Shown: positions 28,542 to 39,600 of the stretch, one piece after another
Numbering within the stretch: the stretch's first letter is position 1
Layout: each line of letters begins with the position of its first letter
Origin: Enoplolaimus lenunculus
Lineage: Eukaryota; Nematoda; Enoplea; Enoplida; Thoracostomopsidae
NCBI GenBank assembly: GCA_030248215.1
Contig: JASANG010001350.1
Location: 35,889 to 99,888, forward strand
Length of the DNA stretch: 64,000 nucleotides
Direction of reading: 5' to 3'
The notes under the pieces: model-generated
Database searches by the model: none
Seen by the model: the letters and a program-made list of their open reading frames with translations, nothing else
Told to the model about the DNA's origin: nothing
Position numbers and translations under genes: made by a program

Positions 28542-28869
28542 AGTTTATCCAACAACAGCAATTCATGAAATGTCATGCACGTCTACGTTAAATACAAAAT
28601 AAATTGTGTAATTTTTCTAGCGAACATTTTTAAATGTGAGCCTAAAACAATGGGAGTATAAACAAATGTTGCTGATTCACAAGTTTAAAAGTTATCTTTC
28701 GGCTTCTAAGCCCGAAACGCATCATTAATACAATATTTTTAGTAGCACCAGATTCTGTCTAAGTTTCCTAAATTTCGCCATTTCACAATTTTCAAACGAA
28801 TACAGCCACTATAACCCGTAGCCGTTACTGATAGTTAATTTCGTTTAGCATCTAACGCCATTTAGTAAT

Positions 28870-29195
28870 AGCAAGAGTGGATGATCACTATAACAAGAGT
28901 GTGCAACTACCGCAATTTTGTGGTACAAAATGACCTACCGGGTGTTGCATTTTTGGCCAACTCCCTCTTATTTAGACGGGGGTAGTTGGTGTTTGAAACG
29001 TAGAATGCGCATGTTTTTAAAATCGTGAACGGAGTTAGTTTACAACTGCAACATTTCAATGTGTAAATTTGAAAAAAAATTGTCAAACTTGACCTCCCCT
29101 TAAATAAAGGGGGGTAGGCCAAGACCGCAACGCGTGATTGGTACACCAGTTGCACACTCTTGTTATAAAGAGGGATCATCCACTATTGGTAATAG
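28870..29195. mobile_element. Long-TIR element upstream of gene 2
   Basis: gcaagagtggatgatcacta on the left, gttgcacactcttgttataa on the right; ends about 200 bases before the gene 2 ATG. Confidence 0.72.
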
Positions 29196-29392
29196 GTCTT
29201 CAATCAAGCAAATTGTGTAAGCTGAGAAAATCTCCAACTTTGTACTCAAATTCGAAAATTCAAATAGCAAAAACGTTTCCTGTTAAGGATTTTGAATGGA
29301 ACAAAATTTATTTCAAACACCTTTACTGCGTGCAGTACGGGTTGACATCCTGAAAAATTTTCAAATACATCCAGCAGAAAGTCAGATCTTAA

Positions 29393-29495
29393 ATGGCGTT
29401 TCAGCTGAAAATTAACATTGAAATGTTGGTATTTGGTTTGATTACTATTCATTTCGTTTTTATTGCCGCTGAAGAAGAAATACAACAAGATCAAG
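29393..29495 (+). CDS. Gene 2 exon 1, signal peptide
   Basis: ATG at 29393 starts MAFQLKINIEMLVFGL, followed by a hydrophobic stretch ending near FIAA before an acidic EEEIQQDQ. A second in-frame Met at residue 11 could also start translation. Donor gtatag follows, in phase 1 as required by the next exon. Confidence 0.72.
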
Positions 29496-32214
29496 GTATA
29501 GCTTTTCATTCCTTCATTACGACAGAGCGTAGATTAAGAGAACCGATGCAACTTCCACAATAACATGCGTACACCAGGTGGCGTTTGAGGGGTAGTGACA
29601 AAGAACTGTATTTAAGCCTTGAAGGATCAAGCTTCATTGACTACACACAAAAAAGTATTTCTGAATTTATTCAGAAAAGTATTTTCTGTGGCAAATCTGA
29701 AAAGTTTTTCTGATATTTAAGACAATTTTTCTAAAAATAACTGGAAAAAGTTTTTTCCAGACTTTATTTCCAAACTTTTAACGAATAAACGACAATGCGT
29801 CGACAAACAACTTATCACCAAGCAGTGTCGCCAGCTTCAGCCTGAACCTAAGCATAATCACAAGCGTAATCCAAAGTCTAAGCTTAAGATTCATATTAAT
29901 GATGGACTTCAATTTGCCGAGTCGACATGGATTAGAATTTTAAGTTGGCGGCCGACAACTCGTCAGGTGACAAATATATCGTGACATATAATTTTATACG
30001 AATGAAATAATATTAATGCACAATATTCAACTGTGCAAAGCAACTATCACAAGATGGTAATAGGTTTTGTAACTTTTGAACCAAATTAATTTTAGCGTTT
30101 GAGCCATGCTTACTCGGACCTCCGTTGCCAGAACCACCTGAAGGTTGCCATTATGTCTTTGAGACCGACGCAAATGGATGCCCGTCATCGCGATTGGTTT
30201 GTGGTGAGCTGAACTCTGGGTTTCCAAAATGAAACAGTTTTACGGAGCGAAAGGGAGCGATAGGGAAGGCCTGTAGCCAGCTTGACACACCAAATAGGAA
30301 ACTAAAATTATTTCAGATGCGGCATACAGGGATTTCGCGCAACCCTTACGTTGAAACTTTTCTAAGGTCGGCTGACGTTTATCTTTGGGATCTTATGGAT
30401 TTTGCGTGATTAAATTTCGTTATTGTAAGTTGATCGGCAAATGCGCTTCAAAATATTAAGTCGATTGCTTATTATAATTATTGTCCTATAAATTATAGAT
30501 CCGTGTGTTCCGAATCCGTGCTCCAAAGATGAAATATGCCAGCCTGATCCGAAACAATGCGTCACAACGCCGTGTCCGCAACACATTTGCATTCCAAAAA
30601 GTGAATGAATTTAAGTTGAATTTCATTGTTTAAATGTTTCGCTAAGTGCCCTTGGTCGCATAAACCACTTTTGAAGTTTGATCGGCATTCTCAAATGTGT
30701 GTAGCACCTATCTTTATTCAGTACCTACTAAATGTATCAAAGTGTTACTACAAAACGCTTTTTAGCGTTTGCCAAAATGGAATTTCAGAAATAGACAACA
30801 AGCGTTTCGTACTGTCCAAAAGCAACTAACTTGATTTAAGCTTAAGCTAATTCAGCAGCAATACTAACTTTCTAGATTAACTAACTAACAGGTTGGTTTA
30901 CGCTTAAACTAATTTAAAATATTACGTATTTTTCGTTTTAGCTAAGCTTAATGAACTCTTAGATACACATAATTTCGAAACTTGATTTGTTGCTTAAACC
31001 AAAATAAGCTTTACTTAAACTCGTGTTGAACTTAAAAATATGTTAGTTCAAGGAAAACTTAAAATTCTAGTTTAGTTAGGCCGTCCAGCCATTTGACTTT
31101 TGTTTAAACTAATATTCAAGTTTAGTAACGCTATAATTTAAGTTTAAGTTTTTAGAGAGGCATTTTTGACACGAATCCTAAATTATAGATCCATGTGTTC
31201 CGAATCCGTGCTCCAAACATGAAATATGCCAGCCTGATCCGAAACAATGCTTCACAACGCCGTGTCCGCAACACATTTGCATTCCAAAAAGTAAATAAGA
31301 TTTTCATAAAAACTTTTGGAATCGAAATATATTTTTTAAAAATTTAGCCAAAATGCCATGAGTTGCATAAATTTCTTTCAAAATAGAATCGGTACTCTCA
31401 AATGTGTGTACCACTTATTTCCAGTGAAAATATCGGACAGGTGAATAATACACTTGCGTTTGAAATGAGATGGGTACCGGTTACATCTTACTAAATTCCT
31501 TAGAGTGAAAAACGTTTTAGAGACACCGTTTTTCTTGCGGATCTAAAATAATATAAGCTTTAGTTTAGTATAATTCTGTCTTTATCGTTTGTCTTAGGGT
31601 CAGGCCTATGCTTATTTAGTAGCTTATGCTTAATAAAATGGGCCCATGTAATAATGATCAGGGACGGAACGTTTTTCTGTGGGACTACAATAGAGTAAGC
31701 TTAAGCTTTGGACTAAGTTTTACGCTTGTCTTAGGATTAGGTTTAGGCTTAGGCTTAGCAATATGCTTATAATACAGTTCCGCCCCTGTTCATTACATTG
31801 ACCATAAAATGAGGCAAGCTTAGGCTTACGAATTTGGGCCAATGTGTAGAAACGGACCGTAACAGTGGTATAAGCATATTCCTAAGCCTAAAGCCTAAAC
31901 AAACAATAGTCTAAAGCTTAACCTTACTGTATTGCAATCCCACAGAAGACAGTTCCGCCCCTGATCTTTACATGGAACAGAGAGTATGCTTGAAAAATGC
32001 TGATTACTTTTTGACCAAATTTTTAGAACAATGCGGTTGTAACGAGCAGTTCAAACAATGCGGTACAAAGTGTGAGCCAAGCTGCGAAAATCCAAATCCA
32101 ATTTGTATTCAAGTCTGTGAACCAAACGTGTGTCAGTGCCTCCCCGGGTTCGTTCGCAACGGTCAAAATCAATGCATTCCGTTGAATCGATGTTCAAAAC
32201 AAGTGGCAAAATAG
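29393..32214 (+). CDS. Gene 2: small secreted A-C-C-TIL protease-inhibitor-like protein
   Basis: Five exons (29393-29495, 30096-30203, 30499-30600, 31189-31290, 32027-32214) give one frame of about 200 residues, all introns phase 1. The first exon encodes a signal peptide. A four-Cys A module, two nearly identical six-Cys C modules and a ten-Cys TIL domain follow. The C exon is duplicated; the first copy ends in gtgaatga, which can be a donor or, if read through, a stop after two codons. If only one C exon is used the product is about 166 residues. AATAAA lies at 32232, 18 bases after the stop. The likely role is a secreted serine-protease inhibitor. Confidence 0.8.
29785..29985. mobile_element. 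GACAATTCGTCG-type element in gene 2 intron 1
   Basis: aacgacaatgcgtcgacaaa on the left, ggcggccgacaactcgtcag on the right. Confidence 0.6.
30096..30203 (+). CDS. Gene 2 exon 2, module A
   Basis: Acceptor attttag and donor gtgagc bound 36 codons reading PCLLGPPLPEPPEGCHYVFE, then NGCPSSRLVC. All four A-module Cys are kept. Confidence 0.8.
30499..30600 (+). CDS. Gene 2 exon 3, module C copy 1
   Basis: Acceptor aattatag; reads DPCVPNPCSKDEICQPDPKQ, then CVTTPCPQHICIPK. The donor is gtgaat; without splicing the frame meets TGA two codons later, giving an alternative truncated end. Confidence 0.72.
31189..31290 (+). CDS. Gene 2 exon 4, module C copy 2
   Basis: It is a near-perfect duplicate of 30499-30600, including the acceptor aaattatag, with few substitutions (Asp to His, Val to Phe). 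The donor here is the stronger gtaaat. Confidence 0.75.
31641..31803. mobile_element. TTAGGC-core element, exact 8-bp target duplication
   Basis: Ends ggcccatg and cattgacc; duplication ataaaatg at 31633-31640 and 31804-31811. Confidence 0.85.
31837..31975. mobile_element. TTAGGC-core element just upstream of the gene 2 TIL exon
   Basis: gggccaatgtgtagaaacgg on the left, tgatctttacatgg on the right; its end is about 50 bases before the acceptor at 32026. Confidence 0.65.
32027..32214 (+). CDS. Gene 2 terminal exon, TIL domain
   Basis: Acceptor atttttag, stop TAG at 32212-32214. Ten Cys: QCGCNEQFKQCGTKCEPSC, then ICIQVCEPNVCQCLPGF, QCIPLNRC and tail SKQVAK. The C-I-Q-V-C loop puts Gln at the position equivalent to P1. 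Confidence 0.85.
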
Positions 32215-32220
32215 AAAAAT

Positions 32221-32300
32221 ATATATTACTTAATAAAAATATATATAATACATATATATAATATATATATTTATATATTATATATATGTATTATATATCC
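32221..32300. repeat. TA-rich microsatellite after gene 2
   Basis: Alternating TA runs with small interruptions, directly after the stop codon and poly(A) signal. Confidence 0.85.
32232..32237 (+). promoter_or_regulatory. Putative polyadenylation signal of gene 2
   Basis: AATAAA lies 18 bases after the stop and starts an AT-rich tract (TA microsatellite to about 32300). Confidence 0.5.
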
Positions 32301-32382
32301 AAGCTAATATGACGTTGCATCGCAGAATCCGGTGCTCCAATCCTAGATTAAAATGAGAGAAATAGAAAATAATGGTCTATGT

Positions 32383-32520
32383 TGCTTTTAGGGTCGTTAC
32401 AGTAGATTAAGCATTATTCGTAAGCCTATTAGCCTAAGCAAAAAAATGTAATCTAGAATCTAACCTACACTTTTATAGACCCACCAGAAACCTGGACGCC
32501 TCTTAAAGTAACATGGGCCA
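32383..32520. mobile_element. TTAGGC-core element, TTA subfamily, degraded
   Basis: gggtcgttacagtagattaa on the left and cctcttaaagtaacatgggcc on the right, downstream of gene 2. Confidence 0.6.
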
Positions 32521-33570
32521 ATGAAAAATTAACGTCGAAAAAAGATAAAAATTGTGCTAAATTCAAAGATTTAATTTTAATAGCAATTATTGTATTCAGT
32601 TCAGGTACAAATTCTAAATACAACACTACCGATACTTTACTTACTTTGACCTTAAATTATCAACGAATAATTTATAACTTTAAAACTCAAAATAGAAAGT
32701 TAGCTAAAATTTTGATTTGATTTTAGTTCCGCTGGTTCAAATTGCGTCCTCTCAGTACCCGTTTCCCCTACAATTTTTTGGCCTGGACCGAGTTTATATA
32801 TATTTGTTGAAGCTACACAAGGTCTGTGGATAATTAAATATATATTGTAATTGGACGAGCTATCTCCTAGAATGCGTTTTCAATTTCGTTGGGTGGCCCC
32901 AATTCCAGTCAGTTATACCCGATGACCAGTTACCACTGGCCGCAAACGTGACGGAGCGGCTCACAGAGTCTGTACAAATAAGTAACGAGTTTTAACAATA
33001 GTTTTGCAAGAAATATTACTTGCTAAATTTTATCTCTTGTAAAATTTCTATTATTCAGTTTTTATGCCTACTTATGCTTATTTAAAGGCGAAATATTTCC
33101 TGGTTGTGTGCATGAACAAATCTAAACTGTCCTTTTACACGTGTAGTCTGCTATAAAAATCAACATAGTAATTCGTAGGTTAAAGTAGTGCCACAGACAG
33201 AGACCTTTAACCAAAATTTTCGCGGCGGATACAACCGGCAGTGGCGGATATAGCGTGTGCTACAAACCGGATATACCGTACCGGGATCCAGGCCTCATAA
33301 TTTGTAAAAATAAGAAACCAACTACGAAACGTATGTCAAGAGTTTCCACTTATTTCCACTTTGCACAAATTTTTCTCCACATTTACTTGTTTATTTACGT
33401 AAATACTTTTAATCCGCCCTTGTTCGTTTCTATGTGTTTTCGACAGGATATATTGAAAAGCTCATTTTGTCTATGGGCAACAGCCTCACAGATGCTTTAC
33501 GGTAGCGCAATCTTTGTTGCACGGCGCTGTTCGGCGACGGCCGGTGCCGCCACTCCAAACAGTTTTGTTA
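32521..33570. other. Intergenic stretch after gene 2
   Basis: AT-rich, no recognisable exon. A short Cys-poor open segment with a possible donor at about 33332 was judged unsupported. Confidence 0.35.
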
Positions 33571-33574
33571 TGCA

Positions 33575-33670
33575 CGGCAAAAAGTGGTGAGTCAAATTGA
33601 TTCTCTCCGAAATAGGCTTTACGTGACTACACAAACTGAGTCAAATTCGACTTCGCCAGAGTCAAATGAG
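33575..33670. mobile_element. Half of a near-palindromic CACTGC element
   Basis: Only one arm (caaaaagtggtgagtcaaat ... cgccagagtcaaatg) is left. Confidence 0.65.
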
Positions 33671-33759
33671 TGTTGTGATACGGTGACGAACGGCACCTAA
33701 CAGCGACGGACAGTGATCGTGACGGAGAGCACCAGACGGTGACTGACGGTGACCACAGC

Positions 33760-33922
33760 GGGCCCATAACCCAGGGTGTCGAGGGGGGCTCAGCCTTACC
33801 TGTAAAAATTTGGCTCCCCTAATAAATTTTCAACCTTGCTTGTGAGTCATCGAAAACTCTTATATGCCCCTCCTGAAAAATTCAAAGCCCCTCCATGCAA
33901 GGTGAGTTGGCTACGGGCATGT
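33760..33922. mobile_element. GGCCCGTAGCCAGCTC-type element inside CG-rich repeat sequence
   Basis: gcgggcccataacccagggt on the left; gtgagttggctacgggc on the right. It interrupts a gacggacagtgatcgtgacg region of the 31-bp repeat type. Confidence 0.6.
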
Positions 33923-34192
33923 ACGGCCGGCGCCGGACGTCAACAAAAGTATAGCGCAAGCCTAACAGCTGAGGCTAGAAAACAAAATATCTGCAACAAT
34001 CGAATGGATGTGTATAAATCTAGCAGTGACGTTTCGAACTGCAATTCTCCTCAACATAAAATTTTAAATTTTACTCACAAAAAATATCCAATGTTGCCAA
34101 CACATTTTTCGTTCAAACACCAATCATGACGACGCCCATACGTTAAACGGTGCGGTCAATAGTAAATTAAAACCCCATGGCTATTTGTCTAC

Positions 34193-34601
34193 TGCCAATG
34201 TTTAGAACAGGGCGGCCAATGTAAAGAACACAGGCGGAACAGTATTGCAAGTATATTCCTAAGCCTAAGCCTAAGCCTAAGCGTAATGAGCTTATTCCCA
34301 AGCCTATGCCTAAACCTAAGCCTGAGCCTAAGTCAAGCAAAAAAATTTGTGCAAAGCTTAAGCTTACACTATTCTAGTACCACAGGAAAACGTTCCGCCC
34401 ATTGCTCGTTATATGTGCGAACAGGGCCGTAACAGTGGTATAAACTCATTTCTAAACCAATCCTCAGCCTAAGCCTACGCCTAAAGCGTAAGAGTGGGCT
34501 TATACCTAAGCAAAACCAAGGCAAAACGTTGGTCTTAGCCGTAAAGTTACACTACTGAAGTGCAAGAGAAAAACGTTCCGCCCGTGATCCTAACATGGGC
34601 C
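34193..34601. mobile_element. TTAGGC-core element inserted inside another of the same family
   Basis: The outer copy starts gccaatgtttagaacaggg and ends gatcctaacatgggcc. An inner copy at 34213-34418 sits in its left end, flanked by the exact duplication gaacaggg (34205-34212 and 34419-34426). Confidence 0.8.
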
Positions 34602-35157
34602 TGTGGTCCGACGGAAACCAAGTCCTTGACCCCAGCTTAAATTGCAAAATGTTTTAAACACATTAACATGCATGCCCACTCGTATTAAAGTAATAATAGT
34701 ACAGTCCTGTATATTGCAATAAATTTTAGTCATTTTTAAAACTAGACTTCTTTGACGTATTTGTGTCATAGTTTGCAAACAAAATTGTAAACAACACCAA
34801 CAACAACATCAACAAGATTTTTGTCTCAAACTGCAAAATCTAAGTAGAAAAACTAGAAGTTGCCTAAACTACAAGCTTATTCAAACAAAACGCCCACGCT
34901 GAAATTTGTAGCATTTTTTGCAATAAAAATTCCGCAATAGACAATCAAATGCTGGATTTTTGTAACGCAGGTTTCAGTGAAAATTTCAACTTTTGCTTCC
35001 TACTTAAAATTAATTATTTTCAGTTTTTTGAATCATTTTTTTCTCAGTTGGACGTGGTCGCGTGGGAAGCAATAGGAAACGATGTTTTGTGGTACGAGTG
35101 GTTCATTTTTGAAACACAGTTGAAATTTTCGTTGAGTTAACGTTAGTTTCAGATCTA

Positions 35158-35448
35158 AGCTCGTATTCTCAAATGTGTGCAGCACCTAAACACCAGTTGG
35201 TGATAGGTCTTGTAATGACAATTCGTCGCCCGAGAACTTGTCGCTCACCAATTGGAGATAGGTCTTGTAACTTTCGAATTCGAACCAGGGACTGCTGAGA
35301 CTCAAAATTCTTTATGTTTTTCGTATTTGATTTGTTCTACTCTTGTACTGACAGTTTTTAAGTTCAACAACTGCAATAGTTAGCGAGTTTGAAAACTTAT
35401 TACTAACAGATGATTGGTGCTTGCAATACACATTTGAGAATATGGGCC
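35158..35448. mobile_element. TATTCTCAAATGTGTG element
   Basis: cgtattctcaaatgtgtgca on the left, cacatttgagaatatgggcc on the right, with a small fragment of the GACAATTCGTCG family inside (about 35215). Confidence 0.72.
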
Positions 35449-36098
35449 GTAGTCATAATGTTTTATGACCCAGCAGCATGGAGCCTGGTATAAACACTAT
35501 GGTGATCGAACACAAGAACTATTTTAGAAATGCTTCACTAGGTGGTTTTGCGCACTCTGACTGCAAAACCTTGCGTCCTTCCGATTAATATGTATTCTCA
35601 TTTGCATAACTAGAAGGTAACCTAATAACCAGGATAACCCAGCTTTAATCTGAATTTGCATACGCAAAGTGTATACTTTTAAACTTGTCACATTTGCATT
35701 AACATCTTTTGTACCAGTTTTGTTAACATTTCCTGGTTAATTGTAGTGTATCAGTATTTTATCTGGTTAAGGCCAAATAGTCACCAGCTTAAATGGTACA
35801 AATTATGAGGGGCCACAGGGTCAAGCGATGGTGATATATCGGTGCTTGGATATGATCAGGGTTAATTTGATAGCTTAAACAGAAAAATTTCCTTCGCGTG
35901 TAAAGTACTCTGTTTTTTGTGTATTTTTACGCTCAAAATTAATAGTTAAATGAAACAAAAATTACAAAATTCATCCAAAATCGTTAATTTAGGTGCATTG
36001 CATCCGCCATTTCTTTTTCAATATTTTAGGAAGCCAGGTCAATATTTACACCTCTCAATTATTGTGTTGGCAGAAAAATTAAACATCATTGAAACTTT

Positions 36099-36441
36099 GG
36101 CCAATACAAAGAACAGGGGCGGAACAGTATGAGCATATTTCTAAGTGTAAGCCTAAGCCTAAGCCAAGCAAAAAAATTAATCTAAAGTTAAAGTTTACTC
36201 TTTTCTTGTCCCACAGAAAAACGTTCCGCCCCTGTTCTTTACATGGGGCGGCCCATGTACAGAACAGGGCCGGAACAGTAGTATAAACATATTCCTAAGC
36301 CTAAGCCTAACACTAAGCCTAAACGTATGGATGAGCCTACTCCTTAGCCTAAGCCTAAGCCTAAGCAAAAAATTAGTCTAAAGCTTAAACTGACTATTAT
36401 AGCCCCTCCGGAAAACGTTCCGCCCCCGTTCCTTACATGGG
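36099..36441. mobile_element. Two adjacent TTAGGC-core elements
   Basis: About 36099-36245 (ggccaatacaaagaac ... tctttacatgggg) and 36248-36441 (gcccatgtacagaacaggg ... ttccttacatgggcc), nearly abutting, upstream of gene 3. Confidence 0.75.
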
Positions 36442-36638
36442 CCGAAACTTTTACCTTCAATATCCGTTTTCTGTTTCCGTTATTTCGATATTAACTATCC
36501 GTTGGACGTTTCGGTTTCTGTTATTTTCCATCAATTACACCTTGGATGTTCGGTTTAATACCTTAGGGCGGGCGTTCTTGGAACATTTTATAGTAGACAG
36601 CATTATTTTCAGCATATTGATTGATACACTTTTTTACT

Positions 36639-36684
36639 ATGTTTCTAATTGTTTTTGCTGTCTTTTTCGCGGTGGAAGCGCGTG
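36639..36684 (+). CDS. Gene 3 exon 1, signal peptide
   Basis: ATG at 36639 gives MFLIVFAVFFAVEAR, a compact hydrophobic signal peptide, then donor gtaagt in phase 1. Gene 4 begins with the related MFLFIFAVISVVDTSA. Confidence 0.72.
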
Positions 36685-39600
36685 GTAAGTGCGGTTGACT
36701 AATTGATAAACCAATACTTTGCCCAGTGTTTAAGGTGTACACGTAGGTTGCAACCGGATACCTGCATCCGGTTTCGGCTGAATATCAAACTCAACCTGCG
36801 GTTGTTGTAGAATGTTTGCCAGAGGTTCAATTAATTTTATTGGTAAATTTTTTTCATACTTTTATAAAAGTTGTGAATATTAACAGCGTGTTATTGTTGC
36901 AAGCTTCAATTGCGTATACTTTTTAGAAAAGAAACTAAACATAAAATGTACGTAGCGCTAGTCGGATGGTCTATGTTTTTAAGGGGCGTCCAGGTTTGTG
37001 GTGGATCTATAAAAGAGTAGGTTTAGATACTAGGTTACATTTTTTGCTTAAACTTAGGCGTAGGAACACATGTCTGCAATGCTTAGGCTTAGGAATACGC
37101 TTACTGTACTGTTACGCCCCTAAAAGTAAAATTGGCCAGTTGGATTTTTGTTCAAATCAGCAAATTCAGGCAGAGTTTCATATTCACCAATTTTGTTTGA
37201 ACTCCGGCTACGGCTGCGATAAAATTTGTTGACCTCCGGTCCGATTTTATTCGCTTTCGGGTGAACAATCAAAGTTATATGTTAAGTTTCAACAGAAAAA
37301 TGATTAAATTTCGAGATTTAATTATTCCGCCCTAGGCCGATATTCTCAAATGTGTACAGCAACTATCATCAGTTAGTAATTGGTTGTTACGCACATTAAA
37401 TATTGCAGTTGTTTAACTCAAAATTGATACACAAGTAAAGAGAAACGTATGCCGAAGAACGATCTAAATTTCGAGCGTCAGTATTTACTAGTTAGCAAGT
37501 TACAAGGCCTATTACCAACAGGTAATAGGTGCAACACACATTTGAACATACGGGCCTAGGTCGAAAGTCGGAGCCTTACAGTTTTTTGGTCAATTTTACG
37601 TGAAGTATATACACCACGGTTCTTTCGGAATTTGATTCAGGCTAAAATTCCTGCAAAATTTGAATTCCGAGTTACGTATATTCTGTCAGCTATATGAACG
37701 ATTTTTTACTGAAACTGTGAACAGTAACGGAAACAGGCATACTGCAACAAAAGCAGTCATACACCTTTTTTAACGTTTTAGTAGAATTAGTATTGGCCCG
37801 AATAAGAGCGGGTAATAAGAGGGGGTCCCAATTTTGAGTCCGTATCAATAGGAGTCCATATCCCTAATAAGAGTCCGTAAGCGGATAGAGTCCCTAAACC
37901 CTAATTAGAGTCCATAAATGTCTGTTATCCCTAAATTTAGCGCATAAATGACTCCAGGACCAAATAATTTGAGTTCGAAACTTTCAAGCGTACTTGAATT
38001 TTGAAAGTACATTCCCAGCATAACCTTGTATTATCACTCCAGCTATTGACACAAGACAAATAAACGCTTAATTCAACTTATAATTGCAGTACCGGATATA
38101 TATCAGTAACGAAGGGCGGCGGAGCGTGGGTTAAAAATAAATAACAGTCCGTAACCGAATAACAAGGAGGGTTCCCTCTGGAGAGGCCAAATAAATATCA
38201 GTCCCCCTCTTATTCGGGTCACTACAGTACTAAAACTTGATTTCGATTCCGATTCCTTTTCCGACAGAAAAATTTTATTCCGCTTCCGACAAATTCTAGT
38301 TCCGGTTGGAACCCTGATATACACCCTCTCGAAATTCCACCCTTTTAACAATATGTTTAATTATATTATTTTCTTAAATTCGTGAATATGTTAATTATAT
38401 TATTTTCTTAAATTCGTTAATATGTTAATTATATTATTTTCTTAACTTCGTTAATATGTTAATATTATTTTCTTAACTTCGTTACTATGTTAATTATATT
38501 ATTTTCTTAAATTCGTTAATATGTTAATTATATTACTTTCTTAAATTCGTTAATATGTTAATTATATTATTTTCTTAAATCGTTAATATGTTAATTATAT
38601 TATTTTCCTAACTTCGTTAATATGTTAATATTATTTTCTTAACTTCGTTACTATGTTAATTATATTATTTTCTTAAATTCGTTAATATGTTAATTATATT
38701 ATTTTCTTAAATTCGTTAATATGTTAATTATATTATTTTCTTAAATTCGTTAATATGTTAATTATATTATTTTCTTAAATTCGTTAATATGTTAATTATA
38801 TTATTTTCTTAACTTCGTTAATATGTTAATTATATTATTTTCTTAAATTCGTTAATATGTTAATTATATTACTTTCTTAAATTCGTTAATATGTTAATTA
38901 TATTATTTTCTTAAATCGTTAATATGTTAATTATATTATTTTCTTAAATTCGTTAATATGTTAATTATATTTTTTTCTTAAATTCGTTAATATGTTAATT
39001 ATATTATTTTCTTAACTTCGTTAATATGTTAATTATATTATTTTCTTAAATTCGTTAATATGTTAATTATATTATTTTCTTAAATTCGTTAATATGTTAA
39101 TTATATTATTTTCTTAAATTCGTTAATATGTTAATTATATTATTTTCTTAACTTCGTTAATATGTTAATTATATTATTTTCTTAAATTCGTTAATATGTT
39201 AATTATATTTTTTTCTAAATTCGTTTATATTTAATTATATTTTTTAAATTTTAACATTTAATTATATTTTTTTCTTAACTTCGTTAATAGTATATATATT
39301 CTTAACTTCGTTAATATGTTAATTATATTATTTTCTTAAATTCGTTAATATGTTAATTATATTTTTTCTTAAATTCGTTAATATGTTAATTATATTTATT
39401 TTTTATTTCGTTAATATGTTAATTATATTATTTTCTTAAATTCGTTAATATGTTAATTATATTATTTTCTTAAATTCGTTAATATGTTAATTATATTATT
39501 TTCTTAAATTCGTTAATATGTTAATTATATTTTTTTCTTAAATTCGTTAATATGTTAATTATATTATTTTCTTAACTTCGTTAATATGTTAATTATATTA

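Noticed and set aside
33254-33331. Possible exon (CYKPDIPYRDPGLIIC) with acceptor-like tatag and donor-like gtatgt
   Set aside because: Entry phase does not match the family, only two cysteines are present and no neighbouring exons fit.
34949-35140. 63-codon hydrophobic frame as a signal-peptide exon
   Set aside because: No phase-1 donor follows the hydrophobic part, and gene 3 has a better start at 36639.
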